Source of the DNA: a bacterium
GTDB lineage: Bacteria; Pseudomonadota; Alphaproteobacteria; Caulobacterales; Caulobacteraceae
DNA: 64,000 bases
Direction of reading: 5' to 3'
Assembly: GCA_030824495.1 (NCBI GenBank)
Contig: JAVBXP010000028.1
Span: 1-64,000, forward strand
The notes beneath the pieces are model-generated. The model was not told the origin of the DNA, did no database searches, and was given only the letters and a program-made list of their open reading frames with translations. The position numbers and the translations under genes are program-made. This document shows, piece by piece, positions 9,142 to 17,526 of this stretch. Within the stretch, counting starts at the first letter, position 1, and each line of letters starts with the position of its first letter.

Positions 9142-10755
9142 GTGCAAGACAAAGACATTCGATCGGAGCGACTGCTGTCGCGCCTCAAGGCGCAGCTGCA
9201 GGTCAAGTTGAAGGCTGGCTTGCGTGACGAGCGGGGCGCGACCGCCGTGTTCTTCGCGGTCGGCCTGGTGCTGTTGGCGCCTGCGGCCCTCGGCCTGGTC
9301 GATGTCTATTTGACCACCACCCAGCGGGCGGAGCTTCAGGACGCGCTGGACACCGCGACGCTATACGCCGCGCGGTCGGACAAGATGACCGACGCCGAAC
9401 TGAAGACGGTCGGGGAGGCGGCTCTGGTGTCCAACCTCAGGCTGCCTGAGGGGCAAAAGCTCGTCTCGTCGGACTTCAAACTCGCCGCCGACAAGATCAC
9501 CGTCGTAGGGACCGCGCAGATCGAGGCGCCTGGCGTCGGGCCAAAGCTCTGGGACCGGGCCGATCTGACGGCTAATTCCGAAGTCCTGCGCAACTCGAAC
9601 AACGTCGAAGTCGCCCTGGTGCTGGACACGACTGGGTCGATGCAAAACAACATGGCCAACCTGCGAAGCGCGGCCACTGATCTGGTCACGCTGGTCATCA
9701 AGGATCAGCAGAAGCCGTACTACACCAAGATCGCGCTCGTTCCCTATTCGGTGGGCGTGAACATGGGCGGTTGGGCCGATACAGCGCGCGGCGCACCAAT
9801 CGGCCCGACGGTCATATCGGCGGCGACGCAGACCAATCCGATCCAGATCACCACTTCGACTGAGCATGGCCTTCAGACTAACGAGCGTGTGTTGATCACC
9901 GGTATCGAAGGCATGACGGCCCTGAATAACAAGGAATTTGTCGTCACCAAAGTCGATGCCACGAAGTTCAAGCTCAACAGCATCAACGGTACGGACGCGG
10001 GCACCTACAAAAAATACAGCAAAGGCGGTGCGGCTCAGTGCCTCCGGGAAGGTTGCGCGCAGCAGAGCTTCCAGGACACCCAGTCCGTCCAACAACGTAT
10101 GCCGGTCAGCGCGTGTGCAACTGAACGAGTTGGGACCTCGGCCTATGATGGCGTCGGCCCGGGAACGGCCAAGGTCGGCTGGCACTACAACCGGCTCGGC
10201 GCGACGGACGGCTCCTGCCGATCGGCGCCGATCGTGCCTTTGACGAGCACGAAGAAGACCCTCACAGACCAGATCGCGGCGCTGTCGGACGACGGCTCAA
10301 CGGCAGGCCACATCGGACTGGCCTGGGGCTGGTATATGATCTCCCCCGATTGGGACACGGTCTGGACGGGCGACAGCGCACCGGCCGCCTACAACAAGCC
10401 TCAGACCCTCAAGGTTGTTGTGCTGATGACCGACGGCGCCTTCAACACCGCCTACTGCAAGGGTGTGAACGCCAAGAATTCAGGGTTCGGCGAGGCGAAG
10501 GACCGCATCAAGTGCGACGCGACGAACGGCACGGCGTTCGCTCAGGCCGATAAGCTCTGCAAGAACATCAAGGCCAAGGGCGTGTTCATCTACACGGTTG
10601 GGTTCAATGTCGGTAACGACGCCAACGTCAAGAAGCTGATGAACGACTGCGCGACCTCGGCCGAGTACGTCTACATGCCGGCCAACGGCACGCAGTTGAA
10701 GGTGGCGTTCCGAGCCATCGCCCAGGACATCAACTCGCTGCGGATCTCGAAATAG
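9142..10755 (+). CDS. TadG-like pilus-assembly/vWA protein with FCCH-like insert
   Basis: A 537-residue protein. The N-terminal region DERGATAVFFAVGLVLLAP is the pseudopilin-like transmembrane segment typical of TadE/TadG proteins, followed by a Tad-type helical stretch. A von Willebrand factor A domain starts near residue 158 with a MIDAS motif DTTGSM at residue 162, and ends near DCATSAEYVYMPANG. Residues about 231-295 form an inserted module (TTSTEHGL...VLITGIEGMTALN...FVVTKVDATKF) closely resembling the FCCH-like domain found in many phage tail proteins. The start is GTG at 9142 after GGGGGCC. No tad secretion genes are nearby, so this is an orphan copy, as is common for vWA TadG paralogues in Caulobacteraceae. 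Its role is probably at the cell surface; the exact function is not known. Confidence 0.8.
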   Translation: MQDKDIRSERLLSRLKAQLQVKLKAGLRDERGATAVFFAVGLVLLAPAALGLVDVYLTTTQRAELQDALDTATLYAARSDKMTDAELKTVGEAALVSNLRLPEGQKLVSSDFKLAADKITVVGTAQIEAPGVGPKLWDRADLTANSEVLRNSNNVEVALVLDTTGSMQNNMANLRSAATDLVTLVIKDQQKPYYTKIALVPYSVGVNMGGWADTARGAPIGPTVISAATQTNPIQITTSTEHGLQTNERVLITGIEGMTALNNKEFVVTKVDATKFKLNSINGTDAGTYKKYSKGGAAQCLREGCAQQSFQDTQSVQQRMPVSACATERVGTSAYDGVGPGTAKVGWHYNRLGATDGSCRSAPIVPLTSTKKTLTDQIAALSDDGSTAGHIGLAWGWYMISPDWDTVWTGDSAPAAYNKPQTLKVVVLMTDGAFNTAYCKGVNAKNSGFGEAKDRIKCDATNGTAFAQADKLCKNIKAKGVFIYTVGFNVGNDANVKKLMNDCATSAEYVYMPANGTQLKVAFRAIAQDINSLRISK

Positions 10756-10760
10756 CAGAG

Positions 10761-10787
10761 CGGCGCGCCGGGGTTTCCGGCGCGCCG
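10761..10787. terminator. Bidirectional terminator hairpin
   Basis: Perfect 11-bp arms CGGCGCGCCGG / CCGGCGCGCCG with a five-base loop between the convergent TadG-like gene and the first GPH transporter. Confidence 0.65.
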
Positions 10788-10795
10788 ATCTCACT

Positions 10796-12274
10796 TTAGC
10801 CGGCTTGTTCGGGCGACTCGCCTCGTTCGGCCAGCTCGGCCTGGGCGGCGAGTTTGCGCAGGCTCTCTTCGTGGCCCTCGCGGGTGATGCGATAGAGCGA
10901 GACGCAGAGGATGGCCGCGCCGTAGAGCGCCGCCAGGACCACCAGGTACACAAGCCCCAGATTGTTGACGACCTCCTGGCCGACCTGGCCGGGCTTGGCG
11001 TCCTGCGGGAAGCCGATAGCCAGCAGGATCATGCTGGATGCGAAGATCCCGACGCCCGACACGGCCTTGGCGATGAAGGCGGCGGCCGAGAAGAACAGGC
11101 CCTCCGACCGCCGGCCCGTGCGCAGTTCGGAATCCTCGACCACGTCGGCGATCATCGACGAGATCAGGATGGCCGAGGTGATGGTGAAGCCGGTCGACAG
11201 CACGGTCTGCAGGAAGAGCAGCGGCACCAGCGCGCCGTCGCCGTTCTCTGGGAACACGCCCAGCAGGCGCAGGCTGATGGGGGTGAAGGCGATCAGGAAC
11301 GCCAGGACCTTGGTGATCTGGGCGGCGGTTTTCTTGCCCATGCGCTTGGAGAGCGGGGCTGCGAGGGCGAAGGCGAGGGCGGCGGAGATGAAGTTCCCCA
11401 TCGCCAGGGCGGCGATCTGGCCCGACGAGAGCTGCCAGAAATAGGTGTTGAAGTAGAGGCTGAGCGACAGCACCAGGCCGCCGGCCATGGCGTTGAACAG
11501 GCCCGCGCCCATCAACACCAGGAACGACTTGTGGGTCAGGGTGCCGAACATTTCCTTGGCGAGCTGGCCTAGCGACACCTTGCGCTGGGGCGGCATCTTG
11601 AAGCCGGCGATGTGGCGGTGGGTGCCGAGCGCCGAGACGATGATCGCGGCCAGCATGACGCCCGAGGCCACATAGGCGTAGGTTTGGTAGCCGGCGCGGT
11701 TGAGCTGCCCCACGGGATTTTCCGCGTCGGGCTTCAGGAAGACCTGCAGCGCCAGGACGGTCATCACCAGGCCGCCGAACCAGCCGAAGAAGTGGCGATA
11801 GGCCAGGACCTTCGTGCGCTCGTCGTAGTCGCTGGTCAGTTCCGGCGCCAGGGCGGCCGAAGGAATCTCATACATGGTGATGAAGCTGCGGATGATCACC
11901 GCGACAACGATCAGATAGACGAACAGGGCCCCATGGGACCAATCCTGCGGCGGGTTCCAGAGCAGGAGATATGAGGCGGCGACCGGCAGGGCGGCGGCGT
12001 ACATGAACGGATGGCGACGACCCCAGCGCGAGCGCCAGTTGTCCGAGACCTGGCCCATGATCGGGTCGAGCAGGCTGTCGAACATCAGGGCGATCATGAT
12101 CGCCAGGCCGACGGTCGCCGAGGGCAGGCCGACCACCTGGTTGTAGAAAATCAGGAGGAGATAGGAAAAGCCTTGGTCCTTCACCCCGAAGGCGACGGAT
12201 CCAACCCCATAGAAAAGCTTGGTGGGAACGCTGAGTTTCCCCGATGTTTGAGCTTTGGGTACGGCTTCGGCCAC
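10796..12274 (-). CDS. GPH-family MFS sugar:cation symporter (copy 1, operon-distal)
   Basis: A 12-helix transporter of 492 residues in the glycoside-pentoside-hexuronide:cation symporter (MelB-like) family. The helix II motif FDSLLDPIMGQVSD holds the acidic residues that in MelB bind the coupling cation, followed by the loop WGRRHPFMY. The second half carries RTGRRSEGLFFSA, shared by all four copies here. It is the last of four tandem paralogues on the minus strand, 75 bp after copy 2. Substrate cannot be told from sequence; the lost TonB receptor upstream suggests oligosaccharide or glycoside uptake. Confidence 0.85.
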   Translation of the reverse strand: MAEAVPKAQTSGKLSVPTKLFYGVGSVAFGVKDQGFSYLLLIFYNQVVGLPSATVGLAIMIALMFDSLLDPIMGQVSDNWRSRWGRRHPFMYAAALPVAASYLLLWNPPQDWSHGALFVYLIVVAVIIRSFITMYEIPSAALAPELTSDYDERTKVLAYRHFFGWFGGLVMTVLALQVFLKPDAENPVGQLNRAGYQTYAYVASGVMLAAIIVSALGTHRHIAGFKMPPQRKVSLGQLAKEMFGTLTHKSFLVLMGAGLFNAMAGGLVLSLSLYFNTYFWQLSSGQIAALAMGNFISAALAFALAAPLSKRMGKKTAAQITKVLAFLIAFTPISLRLLGVFPENGDGALVPLLFLQTVLSTGFTITSAILISSMIADVVEDSELRTGRRSEGLFFSAAAFIAKAVSGVGIFASSMILLAIGFPQDAKPGQVGQEVVNNLGLVYLVVLAALYGAAILCVSLYRITREGHEESLRKLAAQAELAERGESPEQAG

Positions 12275-12349
12275 GGCGTTTCCTCGGGATGATTTCCTGA
12301 TTTGTAAACGTGACAGGCCAGCCGAGGGAAGCGGAAGGTTTCGCGCTCC

Positions 12350-13804
12350 CTATTCGGCGAGGCTGGAGGCCGCGTTCAACGTGGCGACGTTCCGCTCATG
12401 GGTGTCCTTGTCGATCTTGTAGAACAGCAGGACCAGGATCGAGAGGGCGTTCACCGTGAAGGTCAGGGGCAGGTAGATCAGCGCCAGATGGCGCATCACC
12501 TCCGGGGGCGCCGATCCGGCGGCGGCGTCGATGGGGAAGGCGACGACGGTCAGCAGCACGCCGCTCAGGAACACGCCGATGCCGGCGGTGAACTTGGGCA
12601 ACAGGCCATTGGCGGCGAACAGCAGGCCTTCGGAGCGAACGCCTGTGGCCACGGCCGCGTCCTCGACTACGTCGGCAATCATCGAGGAGATTATGATGAA
12701 CCCGCCGATGGCCAGCGTGGTGGCGATGAAGGCGTCGATCCAGAGGATCGTGAACACCCAGGGGGAGCCGTTCAGCGGCATCAGGCCGAGCAGCCGCAGC
12801 AGGATTGGCAGGGCCGCGGTGGTGGTGGCGACGCCGAACAGGCCGATCATCGCATGTTTCTTGCCCCAGGCCCGGGAGGCTGGGCCGGTGATGGCGATGC
12901 CGGCGAACGAGGCTAGCACGGAGGCCAGGGCGAGATAGGAGATGTGCGAGGCCGTCAGGCCCCAGAACTCCAGATAGAAGTACTGGCTGAGCGCGCCGGT
13001 CATGCCTGTCGCGATCCCCGAGCAGAGCCCGGAGATCATCACCACGACAAGCGAGCGGTTGGACAGCGTGCCGCCGATCTCGCGCAGCAGTTGGGAGAGC
13101 TTGACCTCGCGCTGCGGCGGAACCGCCAACCGCGGAATGTGGTGATGAGTGCCGATGGCCGACACCAGGATGGAGATCGCCATGACCACGGCCGCCAGTA
13201 TGCCGTAGTGGCCGTAGGCCTCGCGGTTTAGGATCCCGCCATTCTGGGGGCTGAGGAAGAACTGGTAGAGCACCACGTTCATGCCGAACCCGCCGATCAC
13301 CCCGAAGAAGAACCGGTAGCTGAACAGGCTGGTGCGCTGGTGGTAGTCGCTGGTGAGTTCGGGGGCGAGCGCCTGGCTGGGCACCTCATAGAGGCTGACG
13401 CAGAGCCGCAACAGCACCAGCATCCCGATCAGATAAATGCCGAGCGTTTCCTTCGGCCAGTCGGCAGGGGCGTTCCAGAAGCCGATACAGGCGGCGGCCA
13501 CCAGCGGCGCGGCGGCGTACATGAGGGGATGGCGCCGGCCCCACTTGGTCCGCAGCTTGTCCGACCATTGCCCCACCGCCGGGTCGATGACGGCGTCGAG
13601 CATCAGCGTCAGCATGATCGCCGTGCCGACCCAGAGCGCCGGCAGGCCGATCACCCGGTTGAGGTAGGGTTGGAGCACCGCCGAGGAGAGGCCCAGGGTC
13701 GAGACCCCAAAGGCGACCGACCCGATGCCATAGAAGGTCTTGGAGCGAACGCTCAGCCGCGTGCTCGATCCATCGGCGGCGTTCGCCGCGCGGGCCTTGC
13801 TCAT
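12350..13804 (-). CDS. GPH-family MFS sugar:cation symporter (copy 2, most divergent)
   Basis: A 484-residue MelB-like transporter. It keeps LDAVIDPAVGQWSD in helix II and the KWGRRHPLMY loop, but the C-terminal half reads ATGVRSEGLLFAANGL where the other three have TGRRSEGL. By eye it is the most different of the four paralogues, suggesting an older duplication or a different substrate. It lies 116 bp after copy 3, with a stem-loop in the gap, so its expression may be partly uncoupled. Confidence 0.85.
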   Translation of the reverse strand: MSKARAANAADGSSTRLSVRSKTFYGIGSVAFGVSTLGLSSAVLQPYLNRVIGLPALWVGTAIMLTLMLDAVIDPAVGQWSDKLRTKWGRRHPLMYAAAPLVAAACIGFWNAPADWPKETLGIYLIGMLVLLRLCVSLYEVPSQALAPELTSDYHQRTSLFSYRFFFGVIGGFGMNVVLYQFFLSPQNGGILNREAYGHYGILAAVVMAISILVSAIGTHHHIPRLAVPPQREVKLSQLLREIGGTLSNRSLVVVMISGLCSGIATGMTGALSQYFYLEFWGLTASHISYLALASVLASFAGIAITGPASRAWGKKHAMIGLFGVATTTAALPILLRLLGLMPLNGSPWVFTILWIDAFIATTLAIGGFIIISSMIADVVEDAAVATGVRSEGLLFAANGLLPKFTAGIGVFLSGVLLTVVAFPIDAAAGSAPPEVMRHLALIYLPLTFTVNALSILVLLFYKIDKDTHERNVATLNAASSLAE

Positions 13805-13851
13805 CTCATCCTCCCCAGGCGAGTCGGGGCCGAGGTCTGCGCCTCAATCTC

Positions 13852-13887
13852 CCATCGTTCGAATATTCGGTATGAATTCGACGATGG
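13852..13887 (-). promoter_or_regulatory. Stem-loop between transporter copies 3 and 2
   Basis: Near-perfect inverted repeat CCATCGTTCGAAT ... ATTCGACGATGG (one bulged base) in the 116-bp gap. No T-run follows on the minus strand, so it could be an mRNA processing or stability element, or an operator for copies 2 and 1. Confidence 0.4.
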
Positions 13888-13920
13888 CAAGAGGTTCGAT
13901 GAGCAAGGTTCTCCCGGCCG

Positions 13921-15456
13921 CTAGGGTCTTGGCGTCACCGGGCTCAAATCGCCGGCCGGTCCGGAGGCCGCCGGGGAGCCTCCTTCGATCTGGGCGTCGG
14001 TGGTGCGAGCCTCCAGAACGCCTTCCTGCAGGATGCGAAGGTTCTCTTCGTGCACCGACTTGTCGATCTTGTAGGCGAACAGGCAAGCGATCGCGACGGC
14101 GTAGAACGCGCCGATCGTCGGCAGGTAGATGAGCGCCAGATTGCGCAGCATGTCCGGATCGACTTCGTTGGGCTTCGCGCCTTGCGGGAACGCCACATAG
14201 GTCAGCAGCACGCCGGAGACGCCGACGCCGACGCCGGAGACGATCTTCTTGAACAGGTTGTCGGCGGAAAACAGCAGCCCTTCCGAGCGCCGGCCGGTCT
14301 TGACCTCGCTGTCCTCCACAACGTCGGCGATCATCGATTGCAGCATGACGCCGGTCATGATCGCCATGATGCCGTTGGCCATGAAATCGATGATCAGGAT
14401 GCCGAACAGCAGGTTGGTGCCGTTGGCGGGCATGACGCCGATGATGCGCAGGCCGATGGGCAGCAGCAGGGCGATCACCGCGCCGAAGAACATGGTGATG
14501 GCCGCGTAGCGCTTGCCGATCTTGCCGGCGATGATCGGGGCCAGGGTGACGCCGATGATGCTGGCCAGCACGCCGGTCACGGTCATGATCGCCAGTTGGC
14601 CCTGGGTCAGGCCCCAGAAATAGAGGTTGAAGTAGAGCTCAAGCGCGGTCTTCAGCCCGAGCGACACGTTCATGAACATGCCGGAGATGGCCAGCACCAC
14701 GAACGAGCGGTTGTTCAGGGTGGCGCCAACCTCGCGCAGCATGGCCGGGATCGTGATTTTCCGGGTTGGCGGCTTGCGCAGATAGGGGATCTGATGATGG
14801 GTCGCCGAGGACGAGATCAGGATGATCGTGAAGATCGTGATCGCCCCGACAATTGAATAGACTTCCCAGCCGCTACGCTCGAGCAGGCCGCCGGTGCCGT
14901 CGGCGTTCTTCTTGAGGAAGACCTGGTAGACCAGCAGCTGCATGATCAGCCCGCCGGCCACGCCGCAGAACGAGCGGATCGAGATGATGCTGGTGCGCTC
15001 GTTGTAGTCCTGGGTCAGCTCGGCCAGCAGCGCCGACGAGGGCAGTTCGAAGAAGGTGTCGAACAGCCGGATCGTGAGCAGGCAGACCAGCATGTAGAAG
15101 AACAGAGCCTCGTTCTCCCATCCGATCGGCGGGTTCCAGATCATGTAGAACGCCAGCGAGACCGGCAGGGCCGCGACGTACATGAACGGGTGACGCCGGC
15201 CCCAGCGGGTGCGGGTGTTGTCGGAAATCTGGCCGACCAGCGGGTCAACGAAGGCGTCGAAGATCAACGCGAGCATGATCGCCGTCGACACCATGGCTGG
15301 CGGCAGGCCGACGACCTGATTGTAGAACAGCAGCAGGAAGGTGGTGATCCCCCGCTGCTTGATGACGCTGGCGGAGGCGCCAAGGCCGTAAAGCGCCTTG
15401 GTCTTGAACGTGATGGGCGGGCGCGGCGGCAGGCCGGCGGAGTCGGTCGCAGTCAT
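13921..15456 (-). CDS. GPH-family MFS sugar:cation symporter (copy 3)
   Basis: A 511-residue transporter when begun at the ATG at 15456 (MTATDSAGLPP). A TTG ten codons upstream overlaps copy 4, but the ATG is favoured because copy 4 begins with the similar MTATATAADRPP and AAAAAGG lies before it. The cation-site region is FDAFVDPLVGQISD. It is strongly similar to copy 4 over the C-terminal third (KTGRRSEGLL, SADNL, KK-VSGVGV, LIYLPTIG, ACLFA-IDK), pointing to a recent duplication. Only 13 bp separate it from copy 4, so the two are surely cotranscribed. It has a slightly longer cytoplasmic C-terminal tail than the others. Confidence 0.87.
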   Translation of the reverse strand: MTATDSAGLPPRPPITFKTKALYGLGASASVIKQRGITTFLLLFYNQVVGLPPAMVSTAIMLALIFDAFVDPLVGQISDNTRTRWGRRHPFMYVAALPVSLAFYMIWNPPIGWENEALFFYMLVCLLTIRLFDTFFELPSSALLAELTQDYNERTSIISIRSFCGVAGGLIMQLLVYQVFLKKNADGTGGLLERSGWEVYSIVGAITIFTIILISSSATHHQIPYLRKPPTRKITIPAMLREVGATLNNRSFVVLAISGMFMNVSLGLKTALELYFNLYFWGLTQGQLAIMTVTGVLASIIGVTLAPIIAGKIGKRYAAITMFFGAVIALLLPIGLRIIGVMPANGTNLLFGILIIDFMANGIMAIMTGVMLQSMIADVVEDSEVKTGRRSEGLLFSADNLFKKIVSGVGVGVSGVLLTYVAFPQGAKPNEVDPDMLRNLALIYLPTIGAFYAVAIACLFAYKIDKSVHEENLRILQEGVLEARTTDAQIEGGSPAASGPAGDLSPVTPRP

Positions 15457-15469
15457 GTCGGCGGCCTTT

Positions 15470-16999
15470 TTAAGCTTTTGAACCAAGGGGCGTGGCGTTT
15501 CCGGCCACGCGGGTCGTTGCGCTGGCGTCTTCGTTATCCAGCACGCCTGCGGCCTCGCCGGCGTCAGCCAGCTCGCCCAGGCGACGGAGGTTGTCCTCGT
15601 GCTTGGCCTTGTCGATATTGAAGGCGAACAGGCACGCGATCCCGAGGGCGAACAACACCCCGATCGTCGGCAGGTAGATCAGGCCCATGGCCTGGATGAT
15701 CTCAGGATCGACCTGGCCGCGCTTGGCCCCCTCCGGGAAGCCGATGAAGGCCAGGATCGTGCCGGAGATGAACACGCCGACGCCGGAAACCATCTTCTTG
15801 ACGAGGTTGTCGGCGCTCATCAGCAGGCCTTCGGAGCGCCGGCCGGTCTTGACCTCGGCGTCCTCGATCACGTCGGCGACCATCGAGACCAGCAGCACGG
15901 CGGTGCCGCCCGCGAAGGCGGTGTTGATCAGGGTCTCAACCATCAGGATCGCGAACAGTTCGGGCGTGCCGTTGGCCGGCATCCATCCCATCAGGCGCAG
16001 GACGATCGGGGCGACCCCGATGGTCAGGGCGCTCGTGTACATGAAGATCGCGCCGTACTTCTTGCCCATCCGCCGGGCGACGTGAGGCGAGGCGACCATG
16101 CCGATCGCGCCGCCGAGGACGCTGACGGTGACCAGAGCCGCCAATTGGCCCTGGGTCAGCTCCCAGAAGTAGAGACCGAAATAGATCTCCAGCCCGTTGC
16201 GGGCGCCGGTGGCGACGGCGACGAACATGCCGGTCAGGGCGGCGACGACGAAAGCTCGGTTGTTGAGGGTCTGGGAGACCTCGCGAACCATGGCCTTGAA
16301 GGTGATCTTGCGGGTGGGAGCGGCGCGCAGATACGGGATCTGGCTCTGGGTCCCACGCGTGGAGACCAGGATCGTCGTGAAGATCAGCACCGCTGCGGTG
16401 AGGGAATAGAGGAAGTAGCCGTCGCGGGCGAGAACGCCGCCGCTGCCGTCGGGGTTCTCTTTCAGGAACACCTGGTAGGCCAGGATCGTCATGCCCAGGC
16501 CGCCGACCACGCCGAACAGCATCCGCAGCGAGATCAGCTTGGTGCGATCGTCGTAGCTCTTGGCCAGTTCAGGGGCGAGGGCGCTGTGCGGCAGTTCAAA
16601 GAATGTATCGCAGAAGCGAAGGGTCAGCAGGCAGACCAGCAGATAGAAGAACAAGGCCTGCTCCGACCATCCCTCGGGCGGGTTCCAAAGCAGGTAGAAG
16701 GCCAGCGAGAACGGAACCGCGGCGGCGTACATGAACGGGTGGCGCCGGCCGAGCTTGGATTTGAAATTGTCCGAGATCTGCCCGACCAAGGGGTCGATTA
16801 GGGCGTCGAAGATCAGCGCGATCATCAGCACCAGGGTGACCGTCTGCGGCGCCAGGCCCACGACCTGGTTGTAGAAGATCATCAGGAAGGTCCCGAGGGA
16901 CCGAAGCTTGATAGCGCTGGCTGTGGAGCCCACGGCGTAGAGCAGCTTGGTCGAGAGCGCCAAGGGTGGTCGGTCGGCGGCGGTGGCCGTCGCAGTCAT
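15470..16999 (-). CDS. GPH-family MFS sugar:cation symporter (copy 4, operon-proximal)
   Basis: A 509-residue MelB-like symporter and the first gene of the four-transporter array. It has FDALIDPLVGQISD in helix II and LGRRHPFMY in the following loop; the second half carries KTGRRSEGLLMSADNL. It starts at an ATG preceded by GGAGC. About 400 bp of non-coding sequence lie upstream, enough for the array promoter. No glycoside hydrolase, sugar kinase or LacI-type regulator lies beside it, which is unusual for this family. Confidence 0.87.
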   Translation of the reverse strand: MTATATAADRPPLALSTKLLYAVGSTASAIKLRSLGTFLMIFYNQVVGLAPQTVTLVLMIALIFDALIDPLVGQISDNFKSKLGRRHPFMYAAAVPFSLAFYLLWNPPEGWSEQALFFYLLVCLLTLRFCDTFFELPHSALAPELAKSYDDRTKLISLRMLFGVVGGLGMTILAYQVFLKENPDGSGGVLARDGYFLYSLTAAVLIFTTILVSTRGTQSQIPYLRAAPTRKITFKAMVREVSQTLNNRAFVVAALTGMFVAVATGARNGLEIYFGLYFWELTQGQLAALVTVSVLGGAIGMVASPHVARRMGKKYGAIFMYTSALTIGVAPIVLRLMGWMPANGTPELFAILMVETLINTAFAGGTAVLLVSMVADVIEDAEVKTGRRSEGLLMSADNLVKKMVSGVGVFISGTILAFIGFPEGAKRGQVDPEIIQAMGLIYLPTIGVLFALGIACLFAFNIDKAKHEDNLRRLGELADAGEAAGVLDNEDASATTRVAGNATPLGSKA

Positions 17000-17397
17000 G
17001 AAGGGCTCCGATGGGAAATCAGTCTCGTCTGGCCGCGTCCAAAATCGCGTGTCGGCCAGGTGCGCCGGAGTCCGGCGGGTTCGAATGGGTGAGTCAGTAC
17101 GGTGGCGCAGGGCTTATGTGCGCCCCTCGGAATCGGCATGTGAAAGCCGTCAGCCACCAAATCCTCCCGCCGCGCGAAAAATACTGCGCAGTCATTATTA
17201 TCGCTTCGGCCAGACCAGAGCCTTGAAGACCTGATGCGACCGAACATGAATTGGCTAAATCGTGAGGGACAGGTTCCCCACCGTCAACGGCTTTGATCTT
17301 TCGATCCTGACATAATTTCGCCGTTGGCGCGTAAGGCGTTGCGGTTAGTCCAAGGTTTGGGGGCGGTGTTCCCGAAACATTCCGTAGGCAAGAAAAA
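17000..17397 (-). promoter_or_regulatory. Intergenic leader of the transporter array
   Basis: About 400 bp with no convincing gene. It holds a perfect 10-bp palindrome ACTGCGCAGT at 17183-17192 within a locally AT-rich stretch, a plausible operator, and on the minus strand a TTGACG near 17280 that could be a -35 element but lacks a good -10. Exact promoter not resolved. Confidence 0.35.
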
Positions 17398-17427
17398 GGG
17401 CGCGCCCGCCTCACGGCCCGCGCGCCC
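17398..17427 (-). terminator. Intrinsic terminator of the lost receptor gene
   Basis: On the minus strand GGGCGCGC ... GCGCGCCC (8-bp arms, 14-base loop) is followed directly by TTTTTC, a classic Rho-independent terminator. It lies 20 bp after the stop of the receptor stub and now also lies downstream of the quinone oxidoreductase gene. Confidence 0.8.
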
Positions 17428-17446
17428 CTCTCATGGATGGCGAAAC

Positions 17447-17500
17447 CTAGAAGCGGTATCGCAACTCGATTCCAAAGTTCAGGGCCCAGGTTCTAGGTTT
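17447..17500 (-). pseudogene. 3' stub of a TonB-dependent receptor gene
   Basis: On the minus strand 17 codons and a stop read KPRTWALNFGIELRYRF, ending in the aromatic beta-strand that closes the barrel of TonB-dependent outer-membrane receptors (terminal Arg-Tyr-Arg-Phe). Reading further upstream in the same frame reaches only a few unrelated codons before the stop of the neighbouring quinone oxidoreductase, 26 bp away, so nearly all of the gene is missing. A good terminator follows the stub, as expected for a genuine 3' end. TonB receptors commonly sit next to GPH transporters in Caulobacteraceae carbohydrate loci. The call rests on a short match plus context. Confidence 0.6.
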
Positions 17501-17526
17501 GGCTGAGCACCGCGCCGCCACCAGAC

